This document shows, piece after piece, positions 46,101-58,289 of a stretch of 64,000 nt of DNA; the stretch's first letter is position 1, and every line of letters starts with the position of its first letter. A program made the translations under genes and the position numbers. Below the pieces are notes generated by a model. That model searched no databases. It had not been told where the DNA came from and worked only from the letters and a program-made list of their open reading frames with translations. Source of the DNA: Pezicula radicicola (Eukaryota > Ascomycota > Leotiomycetes > Helotiales > Dermateaceae). The DNA is taken from contig PDUO01000075.1 of assembly GCA_003008705.1 (NCBI GenBank), forward strand, positions 101,962 to 165,961, given 5' to 3'.

Positions 46101-48941
46101 TGATACTGGACTGGATACTGCCACGGCTGCTGATGCTTACGACCATGGTATGCTCCTGGACACGATCTTGCCACCGCTGCCGCACGGTACGGTACGGTAC
46201 TGTCCCGTACTCATCACCGCCAGCATCACGCCTACCACTGCGACTCCAACTCAAAAAAAGGTGGCCGGATCGAGCAAGTACAGCATATGGTATGCCCATA
46301 CACCGTGGCCTTTCCGTAATGGAATACATCCGGTGAAGCAGGGCGACAGGGCTCAGCTTGCAACAATATCCTCAATGCACACCCGCTATCCACATCGCTG
46401 GGTTTTGTGACACTCCCTATCCGCACACCCTTTCATGGATTCCCCCTCGTGAAGCCGTGAAGCCAGTCCGATTTCAGCTGACACAAAACAAGCATTTGTT
46501 TGGAACAGCGAATGCTGATGTCGGCTAGTCAGAGTGGGCAAAGGGATGATAGGGGGTCCTTCCAAAGCGACTCAGCGAGCTTCTAGAAGTACTCGCATCC
46601 CAGCCAACCGCTTCGTCCCAACAGTGAGGCTGCCATGGCATGGCTTACCGAGAGCAGGTACAGCACCATACACACCACCCACCCACACACAACCATGAAC
46701 TATCCAGATCTCCAGGCCCGCGGTCAAACAAATCAATAGATGCATCCCGGCCAGGACCCAGATTTTCGTATTGGTTTGGTTTGATTTGGTTTGGTTTGGT
46801 TTAGTTTGGTATGGTATGCTCGGGATGGTTTAGTTTAGTTTAATCTCTATCTATTTATTCTATTCTATTTTATCTTATTTACTTTTTAGCCTGCATGTCT
46901 CGTCTCGTCTCCGGAAAAGAATGATGGACGTCATACAGCAGCAGATAGTGGTGCTGGTGGTGTAGGGAGTTACGAGTTAGTAGACACAGCATTTGCGAAA
47001 GAGTCACTAGGTACGCTGGATTGTACTGGAATCGGGCGAGATCTTTGGGGATGTGGTGTGTGGTGGGCGGTGATCGACTTGTGAGGCTTACCGTCCATGG
47101 TGCGAGGACAACCTCTGGCGGCCCCTCTTGCGCAGTGCTCAGTGCCCTCTACTACCGGCAGCGGCTGCAAGATCTCTCACATCACAGAGTTGTAGGTATC
47201 CATACTTATGTATGATTATGTACGATGCGATGGACCAGGGGATGTCAAGTTTGGTCATCTCTGGCGGAACGTGACAGTCGGACTACCTGCGACTCTACTA
47301 CACCTACCTAGGCATGAGACGGGCGACTGAAGTACCCAAAGTACCTGGCAGAGGGTGATTACCACTAACGCTACCGTCGCTCCAGACCTGGAGGCTTCAC
47401 CAAATAGGTACTAACGACTGTACACTGAATCGGTCTGGTCTGTTGTACTCCGTCTCCCATCTCGTTGTGTCCATCCGGATGGCCATCCGTCGAGGCCGGC
47501 TGGTCCTGAGGCCTCTTGGTTTTCTATTTCTGTCGCAAGCGAAAGGGGATCTTCCGGAGTGGAGGGGGAGGTCAGACAAAAAACTGGATCAAACCAACGA
47601 TCACACCAGACCAATAATTCAATTCCTGATTATTCCCTACGACACGAACATTGCAAAATTCAAATGTCTTCAACAAACCCAAAATAAATACTTGCGGTCA
47701 AGATACAGGTGGTGTAACGTGGAGACTGTGCACATCATCGATCGCCCGTTGGTGTGTCCCTTGCATAAGCTCCCTTCGCATCTGCATGGCCCGCTGAATC
47801 CGGCTTGGAGACGAGCAGAGGTTATTTGTGGAATGCCTTTAGAATATGGGGGTCTACAGGGTCTTCTAGGGCGCCCCCCGTCGTCCGGAGGGAAAGGACT
47901 GGTGGACCTCTGCTCTGATCAAGCGTGACGGAGTGTCTAGAACTCTTCTTCCTTGACCTTGAGCGCGCTCGAGTCCACCGATGAAATGAGTCCACTGACC
48001 TGCAACTGCAACAACAACAGCGCATCAATTTCCTCTTTCTCCAAACATCGCAGTGGTCTAGGTCTCTGCTGATTCTGATTTCTGACTCGACGACGTGCGT
48101 GCGTACGTGCATTGGTGCATATGTTGTTCTTGTTTACATTTTATGATTTGGTGCATTTGCGCGGTGTGAGGTTGACTCGTTGGCTTGTTGTGTTGATGCC
48201 TTTCGAGTTTGGCCATTAGTTTGCAGTTTACCTCCGTACGGTTTGCCTTTCTTTGGAAACAGCGGCAAGAGGCAGGAACATCCCTACACTTTTCGTCCCA
48301 TGAGTCAGAAAGGTCAGAGAAGGGCTATATTCATCTATATGGTCCTGCTATTCATGCGGTCATGCCATCATGCTATCATAAACTTCGTGTCTGCTGTCAT
48401 TTATGCACTGCGATCATACCTCCAGTATTCATTTCTCAGCAAGAAAAAAAAAAATCCCTCCCTTCAGAAAAGTCCAGGTTTTCGGTGGTTCCGTTCCTCA
48501 TCGTCCTGTGTACCAGCGCTACGGACCGAATTTTTGGCTTCCTTCCCGCTGTTCCAATTATTCATCGACTTCCTGCTGCCTCCTTGTACAAACCAACGGG
48601 CCTGTAGGACTTCCATGTCATATGAGTCTGGACATGTCCAGTGTCCAGTAAAATACTCTACAGTCGCTGCCGCAGCCTTTCAAAATATCCACAATAATGC
48701 GCATGCGCATGGCGCTCGCGCTCGCGCTCTATCCATATCTTTCATTTCTTACATACCTGTCATATCGCACACGGAAGCCACAATCACGGCCCTTCTGCTT
48801 CCAAAATACCTCAGAGGTTCAGGAAATCGCCCAGGAAGATCGAGGCAAGTCGTCCTGCATCATCATACCGGATCTCGTCCGACTCGCCCCGTCGCGTAGT
48901 CGACGAGGCTCGTTGGGCTTTGATTTCATCATCTGAATCCA
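43111..48941. other. 5.8-kb stretch without a supportable gene
   Basis: It lies between the broken gene and the 3' end of the Zn2Cys6 gene. Base composition is near that of coding neighbours rather than AT-rich. It holds short simple repeats (TG run near 44701, GTACG/GTACC repeats near 46190, a GGTTT run at 46768-46850) and many short overlapping open frames on both strands. The longest (about 160-240 codons, near 47.4-48.9 kb) start at non-ATG codons and have no family resemblance. Long UTRs, regulatory DNA or non-coding RNA are possible. Confidence 0.4.
46768..46850. repeat. GGTTT-type simple repeat
   Basis: A run of GGTTT/GATTT/AGTTT pentamers, decaying into TTTAGTTTAG, visible directly in the sequence. 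Confidence 0.75.
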
Positions 48942-51609
48942 TCAAGTCAGCGTTGCGCCGGGAGAAACGTCGCGTCGGATGGGGAATTTACCAAAGTCTA
49001 GGACAATATGTTGCAACTCTCTTACGAGGCGCACTTCTCTCAATTCCATGTCTCGACCCTTCCACCCATCCCGGACAGGATTGCAACTCTCCTTGCCCGC
49101 CTTCCTGGTCTTGAAGCGGCTGTGGAAGACTTCTTTACACCGTTCAAAGAGCTCAGTTTGCATCAGTCTCATCAAGGATGCCTGTTTCCTCCTCTCGGTC
49201 GTTGCCTCCCGGCCATGGTGTTTGATCTCGCCTTCGCAGAAGTAATACGCCGCGATCAATGTCTTGTCCATTACGAGGATCAAGAGTAGGAAGACGCTAA
49301 AACTGGTCACCCATTTGTGTCCGTTATTCGCAGAAGCCGCGCTGGTCCCCGTCGTTGCCCACATCAGGCTGCCCCACTTGCGGAGCACCTCTACGATGCG
49401 CTGGCGTTGGGCGATGAAGAAAGCGAGCTTGATCTGTCGTTGTGCACACCTGGCGGCTGTCCTGGCTGGATACTCCTGCTGGAGGTAGTGCGACACCAGA
49501 TTAATAGACTCCCGTTCAAGGATGAGGCTTCTCTCCAGGATGGTACATGTCACGTGCATCTCCAGGGCCAAACGTATCATATCGCCCATATCGCTCTGAA
49601 AGATGTTAGCACCTTACGCATCACTAAATAGATACGGTAGATATACCTCGTCATCTACTTCCACGCCAGCCTTGTGGAACATGCATATCGCTTGCAGGAG
49701 ACGTCGGGGCAGATCTGACTGCTGGTCATCGTACGCCGTGGAAACATAGCGATCCAGATCCGTCTTGACAAGATCTTGAACGTATCTCGAGTATTCATCC
49801 TGCATTTCATTCATAGCCGCCAGTGGAATTCCAAGTGGAGGGCTGTTTTTCCGGACCAAAATCGGTCGGTCGTTGTCATCGTACACTGCCTGTGAGTTGT
49901 TGCTAAGTTCAGACCTATCCTCACGTAACGTGAGAGCAACCACATTCGCAACAAGTGGTATCCGACCTCCCCAGGTCATGCACACTCGGAAACTATGGGA
50001 ACCCCACCCAACGGCGTGCTTCTGAACGAACGATTCAACATTTTGCTGAGTGAAGTGACCCGTAAGGTAATCTGTTGTATGTCAGCCTTGCTTTTTGGTG
50101 GAAAATAATTTCAGGTATCCGTACCAGGTACTAGAAAGGTGTTCAATGACTCAATTGGGTCATTGAAGCAAGGTAAATGACAAAATCTTCTCTTTCCAAG
50201 CAATCTTGCACATTGCTCACATGGTGAGCCGCTAGAGCAGGGAGAACACTAATCATCCATCAGTATCAAGCATCCACAGAAACATTCAAGTAAATTTTTA
50301 CCTTTACTTTGGAGAGGTGGCATGCCCAACAAGCTCCTGCGTTTCGAACCTCGAGCGCCTCCTTCTTCCCCTTGACAGTGAGAGGTCTCATTCGACCACG
50401 CTGCGGCTTTGCTTTTTCAATTCCCGACCTTACGCTAAAAATGTGCGAGTGGTGTTCAGCGATATACTGCCATGGCGAGCCACTGCGCGACCGAGATGAT
50501 ATCCGGTCTTGGAGCTCTTTGTTCGTGTCTTCGTATGAGGGCGTGTCAGATCCTGGGGTGAGTACCTCGGGGGTGACTGAGCCTCCGGTTGTTGTGTTAC
50601 TACTTGTGTTGGTAGCAAGAACTTCTTCGCTGGTATTAAACGTATGGTATGGTCCGCCTCTTTCTGAGTCAAACGCCACAGTACCTGAATGTGAGTTCGG
50701 TCCAAAGATGCTGCTGCCCTGGGCATCTTGCGAGTTCCATGGGTAGTTGAAAGTGGAAGAAGGCGCTTGTGATGTCATGATATTATTCGTCGTGGACCAC
50801 GCACTACTGTCTCCTTCGCCAGTCCATAACGATGATCCAACCCTGGTTTCCTCGAATGAAAACATATCAGGATACAGTGGTGAACCAGCATTTACGGGAC
50901 TAGGTAGGGAGGCATTGGGGCTGGTCACATTTTGGAAGTAGTCGCCAGGTAACTGAAGATCTTGAATGAGGTGGTGCTTGCTCCTGGGAGATGCTGGAGA
51001 TCCATAAAGCGAGTTGGATGACGATGGGATGACCCAACCGTCCGATATTGGCGACGTCAGTGTGTTAGGGCTGGAAGTTACATATTCAAAGCTCCCATAA
51101 CTCCCCAGCTGAGTGTCCAGCATCGATGCATCGCCCATGTCAGAGCTGGCATGTCTGGTATTGGTCGCACTGAAATCCCAAGACAGCTGAAGATTAGGGC
51201 TTGGTATCTGGGGCGGAAATGCATCTTGGAGTAGAGATATATTGTTGGAATCAGCAAGCTGAGGAGCCACTTGGTCCACGGATGCTGATCCATTAAGCCC
51301 TATCCAAGATGAAGCCCACGAGGAGCCAACCTGACCATCATGATGGATGGAGGCGCCCGCACCCAACAGCTCGGGCGATGGGCTCCCAAAATCGAGAAAG
51401 TTGAAGAATCCGGAGGCGGCAGCCTGTTCTGAATACTGCGCTGAGGTCGTGTGCTGGTCGAACTGCAAAGACGTGGTTCCAGCGGATCTCGATGTTGTTG
51501 ATCCAGGAAGATTGAAGTAGGATGAAAGAGCGGTGTTCCTTTGATTGGCCGACCTGGAATTTCTCCTTCGCGGGATCCTCCTACCTTGAGACGTTGAAAT
51601 CTCAATCAT
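48942..51609 (-). CDS. Zn(II)2Cys6 transcription factor
   Basis: Exons 51609-50302, 50248-50125, 50071-49647 and 49595-48942 give 836 aa. The first ~390 residues are disordered, rich in Ser/Pro/Asn/Thr, with an early basic patch (GRRIPRRRNSRSANQR). The DNA-binding domain spans the first two exon junctions: RNAGACWACHLSKVK / CSPCSSGSPCEQCARLL and RFCHLPC, giving the CX2CX6C...CX2C...C pattern. The Zn-cluster lies in the middle rather than at the N-terminus. The C-terminal half has helical segments (YSRYVQDLVKTDLDRYVS, RRLLQAICMFHKAGVEV, MIRLALEMHVTCTILER) and one hydrophobic stretch (FSVFLLLILVMDKTLIAAY), as in related filamentous-fungus regulators. Targets are unknown. The start at 51609 is the first ATG of the main exon; a possible upstream exon is listed separately. 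Confidence 0.86.
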
Positions 51610-51658
51610 CCTAGGGCATATTTGGGGCAATTCACGACGAGATGAAATATGCCATTAC

Positions 51659-51837
51659 CTGATGATGTTGGGGGACCGCCACGACTCGAAGTCTTTATCA
51701 AGTCCATCTCGCAGAGTTTCAAGCGCCGTTGCCAACGCACATTGTCCATCAGCACGAGCGTGGCAGCAGAGCCCCAAATAACCCCTCAATTGGCTTATCG
51801 TTCTACTCGGCGGAGCGTGTGAAGATACGGCGTACAT
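51659..51837 (-). other. Possible upstream coding exon of the Zn2Cys6 gene
   Basis: An open segment beginning at an ATG (51837) and ending with ALATALETLRDGLDKDFESW-like helical sequence meets a donor AG/GTAATG at 51658. An acceptor CCCTAG ends at 51611, so the two frames join as NIIR-MIEISTSQG. The intron would be 48 nt. If real, the protein gains about 60 residues. The first 30 residues of this exon look less protein-like. Confidence 0.45.
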
Positions 51838-53539
51838 ATGAAGCCTTACTGCAAACGCGCACACCGAGTAGGAGACTGACGAATGGACACCGCTACAGCG
51901 CCCGCTAAGCGTTCTCATGTGTCCTACTGCATAGGCTCTGCATTTCAACCTCACTATCATTCGCAGGCAGAACATCGCGTCATATAATAAGCCGCAGCCC
52001 CGCTCGCTTGACTTTGAAGTGTTTTGAAACTTGGAGTCAACCTGTTGTTGGCATGTACGGTAGGCAGGTAGGGTAGGGTGTGGGGGAGCGCACCACCCGC
52101 CATGCACCACGCAACAACCTCACATCGAATGCTATATTGTCCTGTACCTACCTACCTTCGCACACAGTATTGTGGTACTCCGTCACCAACACACCATTCG
52201 ATGACCCTTCTACGGTACGGGACGAGCCAGACCACGTTGGACTGCCGTCGTCGCACGAGGCATACTATATATACATGCTACTACTGTAAGCATCAAGGTA
52301 TAATTGTATTATGGTTTCTAGTCTTGGGCTTCGGACGGCGAGGTCGAACGTCGAACGTGCGAACGAACCCGCGCCTAGGCAGTTCCACTTGGGCAGATCT
52401 GCAGGATTCGACCACAGCCCGATTTCTTTTTTTCCCTTCTTCTTTCTCATTTGCCGACAGTGCCGTAACTAGCGGAAGGGCTGAAGGGGAGTTGCAATAT
52501 TATGATGAGACAGGCGAGCCAATGGATGAATTCAAGTTCAAATATTTTGTGCTACAGACACGCTTAGCGACGGCTTTATTCACACAGCAGCAAACTTTCA
52601 GGTTCACACAACTCACTATCCACGTGATCTTACCAGATCTTGAATGGATCAAAATTGAGCAAACTGCAAGGAAAGTTTGCTTTGAGGCGGGAAGCGAAGT
52701 CAGGCTGCGTTCTCTTATCTGTATGAGCTGTACAAGAAAGAACCCGAAATCAAGAGTTTTGGTGGGCATCAGCAACTCTCTTAAGACCTAAGTGGGCCAC
52801 CAATTCTTAAACAAGTTTTCTACCAATTTCAGTTTTAAAAGCTCCATTTAGCAGGGCAAACACCTGAGCAACAACTAGCAAAGGTTTAGTAATAACGTAC
52901 GAAGGCCAGATTTTTTTGTATTAAGCCTGGTCCGGTCCAAGCGTTTCTTCACCTAAATCAATCGATTTCATAGCCAAAACGCTTGGACCAGGCTCAATAC
53001 AAAAAAAATCTGGCCTTTATACGTTTAGCACAAAGGATGCTTGTATGGTAGCGATGCTTCCATTCCTCTAGCTCGAAGCGTGCACCAGTGTATGGATAAA
53101 ATAAGCGAGTTTAAAAGGAGCCGGTTGGAAAGCCAGTCAGAAAGCGACTTGTGCTTGTTTCATTACCACCTGTACGTACTATCATACGGAAGCGGATTTG
53201 GAGAGACATAGCACGACACTACTCGAATTGGTCAACCCATTCCAAGACAAGTCTTCTGAATAGTCATGGAAGGCTATCACCACCATACTACAAGCAGTTA
53301 TGTTCTTACAAACTCTGTTACATGCTCAGCTTACCTTCAAATTTTAATTCTTTTAAGTAGACATGATGCTTGCGATTGCATGCCTCAAAGAAGGCGAAGG
53401 TTAAACCCCGAAGCGTGGCAAATCTAACCCAAATAACAGTTACGGCAGCCGTATTTGAGGTATACTTCCCCCCAGATCGATACCTAGTAGCTTCTCAACT
53501 TTTCTTTTCTGCAAGACGCACTCTAGAAGTCTGTGGGTG
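51838..53539. promoter_or_regulatory. Divergent region, Zn2Cys6 factor / PTH11-like gene
   Basis: About 1.7 kb holding both promoters and the 120-bp MITE at 52900. An open frame of ~235 codons at 52.1-52.8 kb starts at a non-ATG codon and shows no family resemblance. Confidence 0.4.
52900..53019. mobile_element. 120-bp foldback MITE, Tc1/mariner-type
   Basis: Two arms of roughly 45 bp are near-perfect inverted repeats: AAGGCCAGATTTTTTTGTAT ... and its complement ending TCTGGCCTTT, with shared inner blocks GAGCCTGGTCC and AAGCGTTT. It is flanked by TA (52898-52899 and 53020-53021). The ends match the larger element at 59886-61403, so it is probably a non-autonomous derivative. It has no coding capacity. 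Confidence 0.85.
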
Positions 53540-54823
53540 ATGGAAGCCCAGAATGAAATCGATAGCGATGCTAACGTGCCTTCCCACTCATACGGCGCAG
53601 TCGTGGTAACTCCCATTTTGATGCTCTCTCTCTCATTCATCGCTGTTGGTCTGCGATGTTGGGTCAAGGGTAAGCTGTTGAACAGTTTTACGCCTGATGA
53701 CTGGTTGTTACTTCTGACCTTCGTTCTTTATGCGACAATCTGTATCCTAGCCATCACTTCAGCCAGTTATGGATTTGGGGTTCATTCCGTGGACCTTTCA
53801 CAGCATAACCTGCGTATAATATATCATGTAGGTAGTTCCACGCTCTCTTGATTTGATGGATACTCATTGCATTCAGTTATGGTTCTTCGAGGAGATAATG
53901 TATTTATTAGCAACAGTCGTTCTCAAACTCAGCATCTCCATTCTCCTTCTCCGACTAGTCATTGAGCGTACAAATCGTCTATTGATTTGGGGTACTGCTA
54001 TCTTCTATACGATCACCGGCATCCTTTTCGTCTTTGGCATTATTTTCCGATGCCACCCGATCCGGACCTTCTGGACTGAGAACAATGCTACATATTCAAA
54101 ATGTGTACCTAATCATGTCTTCTCTATCTTCGCCTACTTACATGCTACCATTAGCCTAGTAACGGACTTTATATTCGTATTTGTACCGACGTTGGCTGTT
54201 TGGAGATATGACCTGGAAAGGAGAGTCAAGGTTTCTGTTAGCATAGTGCTTTGCTTTGGCTTCATGTAGGTGAATAGAGTTTGATATGCATAGTATTCGG
54301 GGCACAACTAATATGTGCTAAAAGCGCAAGTTCTGTGAATATAGTTCGTTATCAATATATCGAAAATCTTGCTTCACCCGGCGACAATTCTTGTAAGTGC
54401 TCTGCTCAGCTCGGCTTCTGTACTGGATTGTGTCAGCTAATTTCCCTGGCAGTCGATTATTTTGTCATTGGTATGGTTAGCATCCTTGAAGTTGGGTTTG
54501 GAATAATCGCCACCGCCCTAGCAACTTGCAGACCATTGGCACGAACAATAATACTGCCATGCCTACAATGTGCCAAATCAAAGCTCAAAGCACGGCCTGA
54601 ACACCCGACACGCTCTAAGATAACGCAGAAGAAATCGAGGGCCACAACCGATTTAGAAAATGGCACACCACAAATGATGGGAACGATTCGGTCACAGGAG
54701 GGGTTAGAAGATGATATCAGGGTTTGGGAGAATACGTGTGCTCTAGCTCGTGAGAGTGGTGCACTCATGCAGGCTTCGTTGGAAATAGAACCTGACAAAG
54801 GGGAAATTGAGAGAGCAAAATGA
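53540..54823 (+). CDS. PTH11/rhodopsin-like integral membrane protein
   Basis: Four exons (53540-53827, 53877-54265, 54325-54392, 54453-54823) give 371 aa. Seven hydrophobic segments are visible: VVVTPILMLSLSFIAVGLR, WLLLLTFVLYATICILAIT, EEIMYLLATVVLKLSISILL, LLIWGTAIFYTITGILFVFG, HATISLVTDFIFVFVPTLAV, VSVSIVLCFGFIASSVNIV and FVIGMVSILEVGFGIIATAL. The family motifs DDWLLL, FRCHPIRTFW and the IVRYQYIENL block are present, and the C-terminal tail is charged. The third exon is only 68 nt, and its acceptor is AAG rather than CAG/TAG. The ATG at 53540 was used. A receptor role is proposed for this large fungal family; the ligand is unknown. It is a second, distinct member besides the one at 25963. 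Confidence 0.86.
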
Positions 54824-55081
54824 GAATGCTAATGCCAGCAAGAACCATTGGGTTCAGCTCAAAACCAACTTCATCCCACAAACGCTATGATGAACTTATC
54901 CATATCCACTCAAGACCTATGCCTATGGCAAGTCGCCTATATCAATAACGCTAACCCATATATTTTGTTTATTCTCGGAATACGCGGTTACAAGCTTGTT
55001 GCCTACTTGAACTGCTACTGGATAGGAGAATCCCTGGTTTTTGTAGTCTGTCATTCATCAGCACCCGCGAACTTTTAGTTT

Positions 55082-56345
55082 CTAGACCGGTGACAAATGC
55101 CCACCTCTTGTATCAGGCACAATAATATCTGATGCGTTTGTCCTTAAAACTCCTGCCTTGGTATACGACTGGTTTGTGCCATAGGACATAGAGATAACCA
55201 GGGGCTGACGGACGAGTTCGGAGTTATTCCGTGGGTTTGATATCAAGTATCTGGCACTCTCATCATCTAGTATGCCTAGGAACTGCTTTGTTTTTGCATC
55301 TGGTATGTTTGTTTCAAAGATCTAGTTTGTTAGCGCTGTTTTCCCCACTTGCCACTATGTCTAGCATATGTACAACAAGACTCACTTTATTTCTATATTC
55401 CTGCTCCACAACGGGGTACCAGTTTTGTCCTTTTGCGTCGAATGTTGTCTCAACCCACACTCGCATTGAATTATTTACGGCAGTAATGTCCCTCCAAAAC
55501 CTCTGCCAGTACCCTCCTTCGGAAATATAAACTGCATGTGTTACCTCCTGCAAGCTCGTCGATGTGTTTTCCGCATGCAGCTGATTGTTGTACAACCATG
55601 CACTCCATGCGGGGACGATCTGGGGCTCATCCAATAAAACATTCAGCTCCTCCGCAGCATCGCAATAAGCCATGCCGTACATACTGCCATATATTGTTTC
55701 GTTGTACAGTGTGATGTATGTCCAATTGTTCTGACTCAGCCAGCATGGATCGCCAACTACTGAGCCGTTACTTGCAGAGATCTCACGGGCTATCCGCCCT
55801 GCACCGCGGGTCCCTGATCCAATGTCTCCCCAGCAAAAGAAATCGGTGGTCTCACCCACAGCCCAGATCGCCGATCCGTACTCTACTACAGCCAGACCCC
55901 CAATTGCTCGCTGCCAGATAGCTTCGTTGCACCAATAACTGAAATTTGCAACACTTGTTTGATTCGGTAGCAGTGCTGCTGGTAAAATCGAATGACTTGG
56001 AGACCACGTGAATCCTCCATCTAGACTGATCGATCCCCATAGTTCCATACCCATAGAATCCTCGTCTATGACTGCGCTTGAATGGACGAGGTACACTGTG
56101 TTGCCGACCGCGAGAAGTGCTGGGTGGTGAGCATACGTTCTTCCGATTTCAGTTCCATTGTAAACCATAATCTCCTTCTCTATCTTGATCTGTTCCCATC
56201 CTGCATAGAGTACATCGGAATAATTCAGAGCCGGTGTGACTTGCCAGTATTGGTCTGCTGGTAAAGGAGTGATTTCGCTGAGAACCTCCTGACTTATTCC
56301 AACTGAAATCAAAGGAATGAAAACCAAAAAAATAAAATTGAACAT
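55082..56345 (-). CDS. Secreted sialidase-like (BNR-repeat) protein
   Basis: Two exons (56345-55386, 55282-55082) give 386 aa. The signal peptide is MFNFIFLVFIPLISVGIS. An Asp-box motif is clear (SLDGGFTWSP), followed by ten or so beta-strand-like segments and many N-glycosylation sequons (NQT, NFS, NGS, NWT, NET, NTS, NNS). The second exon supplies the propeller-closing strand: RYLISNPRNNSELVRQPLVI, then SYTKAGVLRTN, ending LSPV. This architecture resembles fungal sialidase-superfamily glycosidases (GH33/GH93-like beta-propellers). I cannot assign the true substrate. The intron (103 nt) begins GTGAGT right after EYRNK; without it the frame drifts into unrelated residues, so the splice is well supported. 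Confidence 0.8.
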
Positions 56346-58289
56346 ATTGAGCCGGGGCTTGGATTTAAGATGTCTTTGAAGAGGCTTGGTGGCTTCTATA
56401 TAGCTTTTGGGTGACAGCGTTTATTTTATGGAGTTACCTATCCCAAAATAATGAGAAAGCAACATCTCGCCGCTTCTCAGGCTTATACAATATATATATA
56501 ATGAGTTCGACTTATCGGACAGGTAACATGCCATTGTTCAAATATCCACTCTTGTAGTATTGCGATAATGTAACGTTACGAGTTAGCATGCTATCCGACT
56601 TATCAACCTATAACTAACTTTCCAGAATTTATTTCTATAGTGTTAGACACTATCCATAAGTAATTTTTAGTACATAAAATAAACAAAATAAATAAAATAA
56701 GAGGTATTATCTTTTTGTAGACTACTAGAACTACATACCATATTTGTATTACTTATTAAGATAGCCCCTCTAAAGTATTCCTTCTGGTTTCCTTGTCTAT
56801 ATAAAACATAAAAAGGTCAGACTCGACATAGTAGTATTAGCATGTCTAACATAGATGCTGTACTAAATACTACGTATATATTATTTTGTGTAGGGTACAT
56901 CTCCAGCGATCTGTAGAGACCGCATATAAGTGGGAACTCTTAGTTTTTCGTTTTATAATTACTCTAATTTTTTGGGCTTTAATCCAAAGTATTCTTAAAA
57001 TTACTAACGCAAGTTCTTTTTCTATAGTATAGTAGATTGATTGCATTAGGAGGTCGCTAAACAAAAGCCGACGACTATATAATGTAATGTCAATAACACC
57101 ACGTATATTAAATGTTTTATCAAATCCTTACACCTTTACGACATATCTCTTCCACAGGTTTAATTCTTTACTGATAATACATTGTTTTGACCAGAGTCCA
57201 TTACACTCCCATAGACCAATAGAAAACATTAGGCAATAATCCTGAATATATTACCTATAGCTACACCCGTAGATTGCTTCGATTTCAACTACTAGCTATT
57301 ACCTCTCAACAAACCCAACACGAAAATCAAGATATCTAGCTTCAACTTGTTTCTGCCACACAGTGTGTTGCCTTGTTATATGCCCAAAGCCGAGCTTTCT
57401 TCTACAAGTAACGTCTGTGACGAAAGAGTATTCTATCTTGATTGTAAATTCAACCTTTTCTATCTAGCAGAATCTTTATAATGAGCTAAGAGCATTTACA
57501 TATCGAGTCGCCGAGGAAGATAAAAAAGCGACGTTATAGGCTAATGCAACTTGTATATTAGCTAGAACAGTGTTAATAAGAACAGGCAGTTCCACAGATG
57601 GGAACTATTGGACAGATGGAGTATCCTAAGAAGATCATCTCCTAGTAATAATACTATTGCTAACGACAGATTTGGACAGATTTGAGCTGCTTCACCTCCG
57701 TATTGCGCAGTCATAATGACAGTTTGCTAAATGACGTTGTACACATTGAAAGACCCGACAATGATTTGCTTTCTGATCAGGTAGTTAGTTTACAAGCAAT
57801 AGAAGAACGCTAAGTTAGGATAGTAAGTGTAAATGAATTGAGAGTATACTATATCTTGTGTTCTACTATCAAAACTTCCCAGACTCTTGTAATATTCTGT
57901 TGGGAAGCAGGACTATGACTTTAAGCTACTGCAATGGAGTAGGTGTAATATGTGTAGATTTGGTGTAGAAGATCGAACAGCTCGCATCTTCTTAGTTCTT
58001 CCCCTGATTCTCCACCTCCTGAAGATTAGAACATCCTTGATGCAGGTTCTTGCTGTGATGGATTGGGATTAATAGACTTTACAGATTTAGGGGTTAAAAT
58101 CCTAAATTGCTATTGGAATTTAACTTATATCTTGGCTCTAGGCTTTTAATATAAAAAACCACTTAGGTATAGAAAGGGGTTTATAAAACACAACTAATTA
58201 AATCACTGCACGCATAAGTTATTCACGATTAAATGGATTTCTGCATATACATATAAGATGAGAATCGTTCCAGACGATCTCGAACTCGC
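56346..58289. other. AT-rich gene-free region
   Basis: About 1.9 kb, AT-rich and dense in stops on all frames. No transposon end or family resemblance identified; probably eroded repeat DNA plus the leader of the sialidase-like gene and the 3' region of the CAP gene. Confidence 0.4.

Noticed and set aside
47443..48899. Plus-strand open frames of 161 and ~239 codons
   Set aside because: Both lack an ATG at the indicated start, have low-complexity or erratic composition, and show no domain or splice context.
52078..52791. Plus-strand open frame of ~237 codons
   Set aside because: Non-ATG start, mixed low-complexity peptide, no homology I recognise; lies in a divergent promoter region.
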